Source: Mediannikoviicoccus vaginalis
GTDB taxonomy: Bacteria; Bacillota; Clostridia; Tissierellales; Peptoniphilaceae
Assembly (NCBI RefSeq): GCF_928097925.1
Contig: NZ_CAKMRI010000001.1
Coordinates: forward strand, 1,364,001 to 1,428,000
Length of the DNA: 64,000 nt
Reading direction: 5' to 3'
Shown: positions 34,991-43,238 of the stretch, in pieces
Layout of the letters: each line of letters begins with the position of its first letter
Numbering within the stretch: the first letter of the stretch is position 1
The notes under the pieces: generated by a model
Databases searched by the model: none
What the model was told of the DNA's origin: nothing
The model's input: only the letters and a program-made list of their open reading frames with translations
Position numbers and translations under genes: made by a program

Positions 34991-36625
34991 TTATTTGAAG
35001 ATATAGCCTTCAAAATAGCCTAATCCATAGTCTTCGGTTTCGGTATCATATTGAATACTAAGCTCTGTTAGAAAAACTTTTACATTTTCATTTTTTTTAA
35101 AATCTAATTCAAATGGCTTTTCTCCATTTATTTTTTTTATTTCCTCTGAAAGATTATTAACATCATAAGTTATTTCTTCGCCGTTAAGACTAAAAATTAC
35201 CTTCTCATCTCGAACTGCTACCTTAAAATCATTTACTTCATTACTTGAAATTTCTACCATGTTGTTAAAAGTTGAAATATCCATGGAATTTAGTCTTGAA
35301 AAGTGATAGATCTCAAAATTTTCATAAATATTTTCTTCACTAACTTCACCTTGAAGCTTAGTAACATCAATCTTTTTATTTTCTTGTAAACGGCTAAGCT
35401 CATCTCTGTGATAAAAATAATTTATAATGGAAGCTAAATTATTTTTGTCAGTTCTACTAAGTTTAGAAATATCCAAATCTGTAGAAATATTATTTCTTTT
35501 AAGAATTTTATCAAAACGCTTAGATTGGCTATTTAAACTCATGTTATAACTATTAATTGGTCCAAGAGTTGATACAAGTATAAATAAAGCTAACACGGCA
35601 ATTGAAATCACATTGCTTTTTTTATTACAAAGAATGCTATAAATCATAAACAGAGTTAGGCATATTCCAATTACGATAACATAATATCTATTTTCCGTAA
35701 GGCCAAAGTTAGCTATTCTATGGCCCATGGTGTAATACATTAATCCCAAGAAGACAAGGGAACTACAAGGTAGATAGAATCTTATAAGCCCATTAGAATT
35801 TTTTCGTTTTTCAGGACTGAAAAATATTATGGCAAAGGCAAGTATTCCATATACCAAAGCCAAGTAACATACGATTCTTAAAGGCATTATACCTTGAGCA
35901 ATAATTTTTACAAAGTAGGCTATAAGCACGAGGCTAAAGATAAGTTCAATTGGAATTAAAATATTATTTAAAATCTTAAGTCCAAATTGAGGCTCCTCCC
36001 ATGAATCTTCTTCAGTTTCACTTGGGAAATTATTTAAAAACATCCACAAGTTCAAAGTTCCAAGACTTAGTGCCATAGCTTTTAAAATATACTCGTCCAT
36101 GCCCTTTAGTCCAAATAACATAAATATAGAAAAGATTATTAGTGACACTCCAAGCCAAACTACAATTGAAAGCAGTGTTGAAATAAATAGGGAACGGATA
36201 ATCCTATAAACATAAAACTCATGGTTTTTAGGGTTGTTATACTTTTCGGCAATTAAACTAAGGGCGATAAAGAAAAAGCATAGTCCAAAAAAGTAAATAT
36301 AGTTTTTGGAAAATTCATTATCCCAAGTCCTTCCCATGAATCTGTATGTCAAAAAGACTATTACAATTCCTGGAATATAACTTAACATTCCAGATATTTC
36401 TTTCGGACTTTTATTAAATTTTCCATTTAATATTTCGATAAATATAAATACAAATAGTCCGACTAGGGAAGTTGTAACATAGCCAATTAGCTTTTCAGAA
36501 AATGAGTAATCATCCATTACTAAACAAATTAGCACACCGATTACAAGTCCCATAAAAGTTGAAACTGGGAATCTTGAAAGGGTATTTTCAAAATTCATAA
36601 AATTTTTCTTTAGAAATTTTTTCAT
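34991..36625 (-). CDS. DUF4153-like polytopic membrane protein
   Basis: A 544-residue membrane protein with about twelve hydrophobic helices in the first 370 residues and a soluble, charged C-terminal domain (~390-544) rich in Asn, Ser and Glu. It resembles the DUF4153 group, often encoded with a small XRE regulator and a DUF2975 protein, as here. The start MKKFLKKNFMN at 36625 is chosen because GGAGG lies six bases upstream; the longer frame from 36640 would overlap the XRE gene. Function unknown. Confidence 0.75.
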   Translation of the reverse strand: MKKFLKKNFMNFENTLSRFPVSTFMGLVIGVLICLVMDDYSFSEKLIGYVTTSLVGLFVFIFIEILNGKFNKSPKEISGMLSYIPGIVIVFLTYRFMGRTWDNEFSKNYIYFFGLCFFFIALSLIAEKYNNPKNHEFYVYRIIRSLFISTLLSIVVWLGVSLIIFSIFMLFGLKGMDEYILKAMALSLGTLNLWMFLNNFPSETEEDSWEEPQFGLKILNNILIPIELIFSLVLIAYFVKIIAQGIMPLRIVCYLALVYGILAFAIIFFSPEKRKNSNGLIRFYLPCSSLVFLGLMYYTMGHRIANFGLTENRYYVIVIGICLTLFMIYSILCNKKSNVISIAVLALFILVSTLGPINSYNMSLNSQSKRFDKILKRNNISTDLDISKLSRTDKNNLASIINYFYHRDELSRLQENKKIDVTKLQGEVSEENIYENFEIYHFSRLNSMDISTFNNMVEISSNEVNDFKVAVRDEKVIFSLNGEEITYDVNNLSEEIKKINGEKPFELDFKKNENVKVFLTELSIQYDTETEDYGLGYFEGYIFK

Positions 36626-36626
36626 T

Positions 36627-36830
36627 TTAATCCTCCACATATTCTAAAATATCTCCAGGCTGACAGTCTAGCGCTTCACATATTTTGCTTAAGGTGTCGA
36701 AGCGAACTGCCTTTGCCTTGTCATTTTTCAAAATGGATATATTTGCCATAGTTATACCCACCCTTTCAGAAAGTTCCGTTACAGACATCTTTCTCTTTGC
36801 AAGCATTACATCAATATTTACTCTAATCAT
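36627..36830 (-). CDS. Small XRE-family regulator (YozG-type)
   Basis: A 67-residue protein made almost wholly of one helix-turn-helix: MIRVNIDVMLAKRKMSVTEL, SERVGITMANISILKNDKAK, FDTLSKICEALDCQPGDILEY. This short form is the usual partner of DUF2975 membrane proteins and is thought to control that locus. It lies 8 nt after the DUF2975 gene and its stop codon is one base before the ATG of the DUF4153-like gene, so all three are one operon. Confidence 0.9.
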   Translation of the reverse strand: MIRVNIDVMLAKRKMSVTELSERVGITMANISILKNDKAKAVRFDTLSKICEALDCQPGDILEYVED

Positions 36831-36838
36831 AGTATCAC

Positions 36839-37306
36839 CTAAATAGTTAAGTCACTGTCGTCTTGAAGGTTAACAGCGTCACTCATCAACATGCACACAA
36901 GGGACAGTGCCGCATAAACCATTGCTAACATCAACAGAAAAGTTATATTAATAATCATCAAATGCATAGTTTGTAAAGATAAAATAAATGCCAAAATATT
37001 ACATAGGATTACAATAAAAATATTTGTAACTACTGCAAGTCTAATGACCTTTAAATAGCCAAGGTTATCTGACGTAAAGATTTTGTCCTTATAAATATTT
37101 TCATAAATACAGATAAACATAAGCCCGCAGTATAAAATAGGCAAAAGTTCTACCCATGCAATTATGTTCCATATAAGTTTGCCATTATCATTATATTTAA
37201 AAATTAAACCAATTCCCGCAGGAAATAACTCGAAAAGTGAAAAAGCTATAAAGAGTATTAAAAAAATGGAAATCAATTGTAAAGATCTACAGTAAAATTT
37301 TTTCAT
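36839..37306 (-). CDS. DUF2975 membrane protein
   Basis: A 155-residue protein with four membrane helices (about 10-33, 47-66, 86-110 and 113-140), matching DUF2975. The N-terminus is basic (MKKFYCRSLQ) and the C-terminus acidic (DAVNLQDDSDLT). First gene of the DUF2975-XRE-DUF4153 operon, with GGGAGG upstream. Members of this pair are common in Firmicutes, and the function is not established. Confidence 0.85.
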   Translation of the reverse strand: MKKFYCRSLQLISIFLILFIAFSLFELFPAGIGLIFKYNDNGKLIWNIIAWVELLPILYCGLMFICIYENIYKDKIFTSDNLGYLKVIRLAVVTNIFIVILCNILAFILSLQTMHLMIINITFLLMLAMVYAALSLVCMLMSDAVNLQDDSDLTI

Positions 37307-37458
37307 AAGAACCTCCCTTTTCTTAAATTATAACAAAAATTTATCGTAAGTCAATAAATAATTACCGAAAAAGGATAAAAATATCTTACATAATTTTTAC
37401 AATTCCTTTAAAATTTCTTTACACTCAAGGAGGATAATATAAAAAAGGAGGGTTATAT

Positions 37459-37536
37459 ATGAAGACATTTAAACTAGTAAGCGAAATAATGATATTTTTT
37501 GCAGTAGTGGCAGTGTTTTTAGAAATATTTTTATAA
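37459..37536 (+). CDS. 25-residue single-helix membrane peptide
   Basis: MKTFKLVSEIMIFFAVVAVF followed by LEIFL, a basic start and one hydrophobic helix. AAAGGAGGG lies 9 nt upstream and the stop is 12 nt before the next gene, which together make translation likely. No similarity recognised; it may be a small membrane regulator or just a leader peptide. Confidence 0.55.
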   Translation: MKTFKLVSEIMIFFAVVAVFLEIFL

Positions 37537-37548
37537 GGATGTGATAAA

Positions 37549-37908
37549 TTGAATAATGTTTTTTTATGCGACAGTTTAAAGGGCAGAGTCAGCATAGACC
37601 TTGACGACAAAGTTTTTTTAACAGTTGACGGCGAGAAGATACTTTATGGTGAGTTTGAAAAAGAAAACTATGAAAACTTTACAAAGCTCAATCCAAAGGA
37701 GATTAGAAAAAACTTTGAAGAGGTTTCAAATCTCAACATAGAAAACGCCGTTAATTCACAAGATCCAGTAAAAGTTGCCTTTGCCTTATTAGACAAGAGA
37801 CTAAGCCTAAAGGAGTTAAAAAAACTTAGAGAAAAATTTGAAAACAAAGAAGGGGTACTACCTTTTCTATACAACATAAGATACCAGGCGGAAGGATTCT
37901 ATTTTTAA
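37549..37908 (+). CDS. Hypothetical protein, 119 residues
   Basis: A soluble, charged protein with no domain I recognise. It begins at a TTG (37549) preceded by AAGGATG. The N-terminal part (FLCDSLKGRVSIDLDDKVFL) looks beta-rich; the C-terminal half (~45-110) is helical and Lys/Glu-rich. It follows the 25-residue peptide and precedes a GNAT acetyltransferase gene at 46 nt, so the three may form one transcript. Confidence 0.65.
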   Translation: MNNVFLCDSLKGRVSIDLDDKVFLTVDGEKILYGEFEKENYENFTKLNPKEIRKNFEEVSNLNIENAVNSQDPVKVAFALLDKRLSLKELKKLREKFENKEGVLPFLYNIRYQAEGFYF

Positions 37909-37954
37909 TTGCAAATAGGGTCCTTTTAATATATTCTTTTACATAGGTGATGAA

Positions 37955-38470
37955 ATGAATCTTATAATAGAAAAGGCTAAGCCACAACAGGCAAAAGAAA
38001 TTTTAGACTGCATAAAAAAGGCGGTAACAGAGTCAGACAATCTAATAGTGACAATGGACAACTTAAAGAATTATACGGTTATAGAAGAAAAGTTTTTAAT
38101 CGAAGGCTACAATAGGTCAAAGACGGGACTTATGTTAGTTGGCATGGTGGACGAAAAAATAGTTTCAATTGGAACATTACAAGGAAACGATATAACTTCC
38201 AAATCGGGACATAGGGTAACCCTTGGAATCTTTGTACTAAAAGATTATTGGAATATGGGAATAGGAAGACAGATGATAACAGCCATGTTAGACTACTGCG
38301 TGGAAAATCCATATATTGAAATAGTAGACCTAGATGTTAGGGCGGACAATGAAGCTGCCATTGGACTATACGAGAGATTTGGTTTCGATAGAATTGGTTA
38401 CTACGAAGACTACTTTAAAGACGAAGGTGGAAACTATGGAGATGCCATACTTATGGCGCTATATTTATAA
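37955..38470 (+). CDS. GNAT-family N-acetyltransferase
   Basis: A 171-residue acetyl-CoA-dependent acetyltransferase of the RimI/PhnO type. The acetyl-CoA loop is VLKDYWNMGIGRQMITAML (~residues 93-111), with the conserved DVRADNEAAIGLYERFGFDRIGYYEDYF motif B region downstream. The substrate (protein N-terminus, amine or antibiotic) is not known. AGGTGATGA precedes the ATG. Ends before a bidirectional terminator. Confidence 0.9.
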   Translation: MNLIIEKAKPQQAKEILDCIKKAVTESDNLIVTMDNLKNYTVIEEKFLIEGYNRSKTGLMLVGMVDEKIVSIGTLQGNDITSKSGHRVTLGIFVLKDYWNMGIGRQMITAMLDYCVENPYIEIVDLDVRADNEAAIGLYERFGFDRIGYYEDYFKDEGGNYGDAILMALYL

Positions 38471-38472
38471 GA

Positions 38473-38499
38473 AAAAGGTGCTTATCTTAAGCACCTTTT
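38473..38499. terminator. Bidirectional terminator
   Basis: AAAAGGTGCTTA / TTAAGCACCTTTT nearly perfect palindrome with A and T tails, shared by the GNAT gene and the convergent cell-wall protein gene. Confidence 0.85.
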
Positions 38500-38503
38500 G
38501 TAA

Positions 38504-40324
38504 TTACTTTTCATTTAAATATCTTACAGTTTGTAAGTCGTGATACTTCCAAGTGTATACTCTTGAGTATTCTTCAATAATAAATCCACCAGCAAGTGTT
38601 GCATGGGCAGTCATTGGTCTTCCACCGTTTTTACCGATGTAGATTGCACCGTGACTATAGTGTCCCGCTCTTCTTGAAGAGTAAGGAAGATCTCCAGGAA
38701 GTAGGTTGTTAAAATCTGTTTTAATATATTTTCCACCATACTTTGGAGCTTGTTTATATTGAACTTCTACCATCTTGTATCCGCCATCTGCTTTAACATC
38801 GCAAAGGTTAGGTCCTGGAACAGCAATTCCATTTTCCTTATAAGCAGAGTAAATTGCACCAACACAGTACACTCCAGACTTATCGTTTAAGTCGAAGCCA
38901 TACCATTTGAAAGGAATTCCTGCTCTTTCACAAGCGTAGTTAGCGATTTTTTGTCCAAGGAATCTATTGTCTTTGTTAGAACCTTCAAGCCAAGTGTTTT
39001 TTAAATCTTCTGCTGTAGGCATTTCCCATTTAACAGGAATGTCCTTTTTATATCCAGACATTCTAGTTCCAGATTTTATTGCACCGTCATCGCCGAACCA
39101 ATAGCATGTAAGTCCAGTGTTTCTTGGTCCACCCTTATACATATTGTAGTCAACTGGGTCAAAGTAATATATCTTTTGACCTTCTTGCACGAATCCCCTT
39201 GCAAGACCGGTTTCAGATTTTGCAAAGTAAGTCTTAGCACCTTCCTTAATAAAGCCAAGTTTTAATGAACCGTCTTCATTAATTAGGTATCTATGACCAT
39301 CAACATCCACAACGCCCTTGTTGTTTTCATCTTTTACAATAACTTCACCAGATTCAACATTTCTTAAGAAAGTTTTTGATCCATCGTCAATAACTTGAAT
39401 ATTGCCAAAGTCCTTAAATATTTTTTCGTAATAGCCATTAATAGCAAGTTCCATAGCTTCTTCAGAAACTGAAGAGTTACCACCAACTACAAAGATTTCT
39501 TCTGCAGCTTCACATAGAGCCATAGTTCTTTCGCTCTTAGCTCTTGGAGCAAATACAACGTCAACACCCTTGGCATTTACAACGTTTACAGCAGAAAGTG
39601 CATCAGGGAAGTCCATTCCATTTACAAATGCAAGGTTATAGCTTTCAGTAGCTTCAGCAATCTTTAAAGCTGTGTCATATCTATCCTTACCAGCAAATAC
39701 AGTTTCAGCAGCAACATCAACAGATGACTTTCCACCAAAAGCGTATTTAACAACAACATCTTCTACAGGAAGTTTATTTGAAGGAGGTACAAGTACAAGA
39801 CCTGCATTATTTTCCTTTAATAAACCAGTTGAAGCAAGAGCGTCGGCAAAGTTTTCACCACTTGCTACACCAACTTCACTAAGACCAGATTCTTCAATAG
39901 TCTTTGCGTTTGTTAAGTATCTATTTGAACCTGAAAGTCTCTTAACCTCTACAGAAGTAGCCTTTAATTTTTCTTCAAACTCCTTAGAAATTGATGAAGT
40001 TCCACCAATGATATAAACTTCTTCAATTCCATTTTCCTTAACGAAATTAGAATAATCTTCATTTCCGTTAACTAAAATAAGTTTACCATTTTTAGTATTA
40101 CAAATATTTGCAGAAGAAAGTGCGTCAGGGAACTGTCTTCCATTTGCGAATACTACAGTTGTTGATTCTAACATATGTGAAGCTTTAATTGAGGTTTCAG
40201 TTCTGTCTTTGCCAGCAACTCTTGTCCATGTTGTAGCAGCATGAGAACTAGTTACAGCTGTAACTGAAAACGTTATAGCTAAAGCCACAGAAAGAATCTT
40301 TTTACCAAAAGAATGCTTTTTCAT
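38504..40324 (-). CDS. Secreted CWB2-repeat protein with NlpC/P60-like domain
   Basis: A 606-residue surface protein. After a signal peptide (~1-30, ending TSSHAATT) come three cell-wall-binding 2 repeats (~31-275; ANGRQFPDALSS, ASGENFADALAS, VNGMDFPDALSA with VYIIGG/IFVVGG ends), which anchor clostridial proteins to wall polymers. Next is a short choline-binding-like segment (~300-395) and a C-terminal NlpC/P60-like peptidase (~415-600) with Cys in GVYCVGAIYSAYK and His in GHYSHGAIYIG, probably cutting peptidoglycan stem peptides. The ATG at 40324 has AGGAGG upstream; an earlier in-frame start at 40354 is less likely. A TTGATA-TATAAT promoter lies upstream. Confidence 0.88.
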   Translation of the reverse strand: MKKHSFGKKILSVALAITFSVTAVTSSHAATTWTRVAGKDRTETSIKASHMLESTTVVFANGRQFPDALSSANICNTKNGKLILVNGNEDYSNFVKENGIEEVYIIGGTSSISKEFEEKLKATSVEVKRLSGSNRYLTNAKTIEESGLSEVGVASGENFADALASTGLLKENNAGLVLVPPSNKLPVEDVVVKYAFGGKSSVDVAAETVFAGKDRYDTALKIAEATESYNLAFVNGMDFPDALSAVNVVNAKGVDVVFAPRAKSERTMALCEAAEEIFVVGGNSSVSEEAMELAINGYYEKIFKDFGNIQVIDDGSKTFLRNVESGEVIVKDENNKGVVDVDGHRYLINEDGSLKLGFIKEGAKTYFAKSETGLARGFVQEGQKIYYFDPVDYNMYKGGPRNTGLTCYWFGDDGAIKSGTRMSGYKKDIPVKWEMPTAEDLKNTWLEGSNKDNRFLGQKIANYACERAGIPFKWYGFDLNDKSGVYCVGAIYSAYKENGIAVPGPNLCDVKADGGYKMVEVQYKQAPKYGGKYIKTDFNNLLPGDLPYSSRRAGHYSHGAIYIGKNGGRPMTAHATLAGGFIIEEYSRVYTWKYHDLQTVRYLNEK

Positions 40325-40352
40325 AAGTCCTCCTAATAAATTATTTGACCTC

Positions 40353-40381
40353 ATTATACCCTAAAGTTATAAAAATATCAA
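40353..40381 (-). promoter_or_regulatory. Promoter of the CWB2 protein gene
   Basis: On the reverse strand TTGATA (40381-40376), 17-bp spacer, TATAAT (40358-40353), about 30 bp before the start codon. Confidence 0.7.
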
Positions 40382-40546
40382 TGTAAAAAAACTATAAAAT
40401 GAAAGAAAAAATAGAGTGTGAAAAAATATAATAGAATATTTAAAAATGGGATTTTAACAAATAGAATAGGATTTTATTTTTTATATACATCATAAAATTG
40501 AGTTATTTTTATATGAATGATAAAATTATTTAAAGGAAGGTTATTA

Positions 40547-40621
40547 ATGAAGTTAAATCAAACTTTATTGCATTGCTTTGCTTATATTATTAATATATTA
40601 TGGAAGAGGAGGTTAGAATAA
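40547..40621 (+). CDS. 24-residue peptide ORF ahead of the ABC permease
   Basis: MKLNQTLLHCFAYIINILWK plus RRLE, a short hydrophobic stretch between basic ends. AAAGGAAGG lies 6 nt upstream and the stop codon abuts the ATG of the permease gene, so it could be a leader peptide that couples translation or a peptide substrate of the transporter. Its own last codons supply the AGGAGG of the permease. No similarity recognised. Confidence 0.5.
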   Translation: MKLNQTLLHCFAYIINILWKRRLE

Positions 40622-42568
40622 ATGAAAATTATAAAAAACATTTTCCTTTTTTGCTTTTTGATATTTGGATTTATTATGCAATCGGAAATTTTTCAAAATG
40701 AGCTTTTTAATTTCTCGACAGCTTATTATAAAGCGTCTAGTTTTGAAGTTTCAAGTGAAAACATTCAAGATTTTTTAGATGATGCACAGAAGGCTTCATC
40801 TAAAAATAATGTAGAAGTCTTTTCTTATTATAGAGAAATAAAAAGCAAGTTTCGCTTCACGCTCCACATTTATGGCGATTCAGATGTGATTCGAAAATCG
40901 ATTAAAGATGTGGCAAATGTTGAAGAGAAGCAGTACACATCATTAATTTCTGGAATTACAGATGTTAAATACCATGATTTGAAAGAGCTTGAAACAGAGT
41001 CCGTTAACTACGAGAACCTCATATGCTATATAGGAGATGAAACGGCCGTTAACTCCACATATAAGGACTTAGAAGCAAAGTATAACTTAACTAGCCCACA
41101 ATACTGGAATGCAACAGAAAAAGATATGATGATAATCGTATGGGGAATGATTAGTTTACTTATGATAATAATGAACTTAGTGGAGGTAATTAGAAGAAAG
41201 AAAGAGATTGCCGTAAGAGTTTTATTTGGAGAAAGTGTAAGTTCAATTGTGTTTAAAACGGCGATTATTAATTTGGTTTCTTCTATAGTCATATTTATTT
41301 TGGCAAAGCTATTGATGTTAAACTTTATATCAGGAGCTTATGAAAATAAATTAATAATTTTAATTTACCTGGTAGGAGTAGCACTTTCAACACTTCCATA
41401 TTTTATTTTTTATTCTATGGACATTAAAAAATTGCTTTCAAATGCCACTGACTCAAAGGTCTCAATGTACTTACTGTATGCACTTAAGCTAATTGCAGGA
41501 GCTCTAACTATAATAACGCTTATTACAAATATCAGCAGTATCAATGGCAATTTATTTGCTGACGGAAGTTTACTTAAATCATATTACAACGCAAATTATC
41601 TTAGAGTACAAACTGAAGGCTTTGACTACGACAAGGAACAAAAATTTTGGGATGAGGTTTATGAAAAAGAATATTCCGTAATAAATCCTTCCATATGTAT
41701 AAATATTTCAAGTGGCAAGAATGACGTTGTTTTTGTGAATGATAATGGAAAGGATATGCTACAGGGTTTTAAAGAGAGTGTGGAGAAAGAGTCTTCGGAT
41801 GAAAATGATTTAATTATTTTTATCCCTAAGGGAAAGTCATATGAAGAAAATAAAATGTTAGCATATGACAGGTTGGATTTTTGTTTTAAATATCCAAAAG
41901 AAGATTTCAAAGACTGGAAAATAAAATATGTGGAGTACTCCGACTCTAAATATTTTTCCTATCTTGATAACAACTCAATAGACGGAGTTGAAAGGACAAA
42001 AAATCCTATACTAATTTATCAATTAAATAATGATTTGAAAATTGATGGGGCAAATCTTCAAAGCTATAAAGGAGAAGCTATATTATTTAACACAGCCAGA
42101 GAAAACTTGGAAGAGATTTGTAGCAAATATGAAGATATATTAGGAAATTATAATCAAGTAATAACCAATGTTGAAGATCAATATAACTACAATCATACTT
42201 TTTTTGTTAAATTGCTTGCGTTTTTAAGCTCACTTTGTGTGGTTATTATATTTTTAGACATTGCAATTATTTTGGCAGTAAGTCAATTGGAGTTTAGGCG
42301 AAATGCAATGAAAATTTCACTTATGAAAATTTTGGGATATGGAATATTTAATCGTCACAAGTCATTCCTTAGACTTATTATGATAGAAAATCTTGTGATA
42401 TTTACAGGTTTTTTAATACTTTCCTTAATATTAAAACGAATTGATACAGAAATTACTATTTTAGTAAGTGCTTTAGTAATTCTGATTGAGTTCATAATAA
42501 TTATATTTAATATAATAAGGATAGAAAGAACAAATGTGCAAAAGTCGTTGAAAGGAGGATGTCTATGA
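40622..42568 (+). CDS. Bacteriocin-associated (lactococcin 972-type) integral membrane protein
   Basis: A 648-residue ABC-permease-like protein of the DUF1430 / bacteriocin-associated putative immunity family. Helix 1 (~5-22) is followed by a ~150-residue outer domain, three to four helices (~170-275), another at ~285-303, a second outer domain (~310-530) and three C-terminal helices (~532-560, 590-610, 613-635), the FtsX/MacB-like layout. It overlaps the ATPase gene by 4 nt (ATGA). The usual third gene, a lactococcin-972-like precursor of ~100 residues, is not seen; only a 24-residue ORF is upstream. Confidence 0.8.
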   Translation: MKIIKNIFLFCFLIFGFIMQSEIFQNELFNFSTAYYKASSFEVSSENIQDFLDDAQKASSKNNVEVFSYYREIKSKFRFTLHIYGDSDVIRKSIKDVANVEEKQYTSLISGITDVKYHDLKELETESVNYENLICYIGDETAVNSTYKDLEAKYNLTSPQYWNATEKDMMIIVWGMISLLMIIMNLVEVIRRKKEIAVRVLFGESVSSIVFKTAIINLVSSIVIFILAKLLMLNFISGAYENKLIILIYLVGVALSTLPYFIFYSMDIKKLLSNATDSKVSMYLLYALKLIAGALTIITLITNISSINGNLFADGSLLKSYYNANYLRVQTEGFDYDKEQKFWDEVYEKEYSVINPSICINISSGKNDVVFVNDNGKDMLQGFKESVEKESSDENDLIIFIPKGKSYEENKMLAYDRLDFCFKYPKEDFKDWKIKYVEYSDSKYFSYLDNNSIDGVERTKNPILIYQLNNDLKIDGANLQSYKGEAILFNTARENLEEICSKYEDILGNYNQVITNVEDQYNYNHTFFVKLLAFLSSLCVVIIFLDIAIILAVSQLEFRRNAMKISLMKILGYGIFNRHKSFLRLIMIENLVIFTGFLILSLILKRIDTEITILVSALVILIEFIIIIFNIIRIERTNVQKSLKGGCL

Positions 42569-43173
42569 TAAAAATAAATGAAATTTGTAAGAAGTATGAT
42601 GAAAAAGTGTTGTTTCAAAACTATAGCTTAGAAATTCCTGACGGGAGTTTTGTCATAATCAGAGGAGATAGCGGAAGTGGTAAAAGCACTTTACTAAATA
42701 TGATTGGCGGCATAGAATATCCAGATAGCGGTTCGATTATTGTAAATGGCTTTGATGTATCAAAAAGGAAAAAGCAAAAATACTTCTCGGAAGTTGTAGG
42801 ATTTTTATTTCAAAACTTTGCCCTTTTAGAAAACAAGACCGTGTTAGAAAACTTAAATTTGATAAAGAAGACAGGAAGAACGGACATATCAATAGATGAA
42901 GCTTTAAAAAAAGTTGGTTTAGAAAAAGAGAAAAATAAAAAAGTTTATAAACTATCAGGAGGAGAGCAACAAAGAGTTGCCTTAGCTCGTCTTATGATAA
43001 AGAAGTGTTCTGTATTATTGGCAGATGAACCAACAGGATCCCTGGATAAAAAGAACAGTGAAATTGTAATGAAAATTCTTCACGATTTAAATAGACAGGG
43101 AAAAACTGTAATTGTTGTAACCCATGATGATAACATTATCGAAAAGGAAGATATGGTTATATATTTAAGTTAG
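42565..43173 (+). CDS. ABC transporter ATP-binding protein (lactococcin 972 export type)
   Basis: A 202-residue ATPase partner of the preceding permease. Walker A GDSGSGKSTLLNMIGG (~residues 35-50), Q-loop FLFQNFALLENKT, signature LSGGEQQRVALAR (~132-144), Walker B CSVLLADEPTGSLD, and switch His in VVTHDD. The short length and sequence style match the group annotated as putative bacteriocin export ATPases. ATG 42565 is taken because AAAGGAGG is 6 nt upstream. Substrate unknown. Confidence 0.88.
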   Translation: MIKINEICKKYDEKVLFQNYSLEIPDGSFVIIRGDSGSGKSTLLNMIGGIEYPDSGSIIVNGFDVSKRKKQKYFSEVVGFLFQNFALLENKTVLENLNLIKKTGRTDISIDEALKKVGLEKEKNKKVYKLSGGEQQRVALARLMIKKCSVLLADEPTGSLDKKNSEIVMKILHDLNRQGKTVIVVTHDDNIIEKEDMVIYLS

Positions 43174-43203
43174 ATTTTATGTGAGACTTCAAAAGTATAT
43201 ATT

Positions 43204-43238
43204 AAAAAATCCCGGTAGATCACTACCGGGAAAAATTT
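43204..43238. terminator. Bidirectional terminator
   Basis: TCCCGGTAG / CTACCGGGA perfect stem with ATCA loop, A-run left and AAAAATTTTA right, between the ABC ATPase gene and the convergent M16 peptidase gene. Confidence 0.85.
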
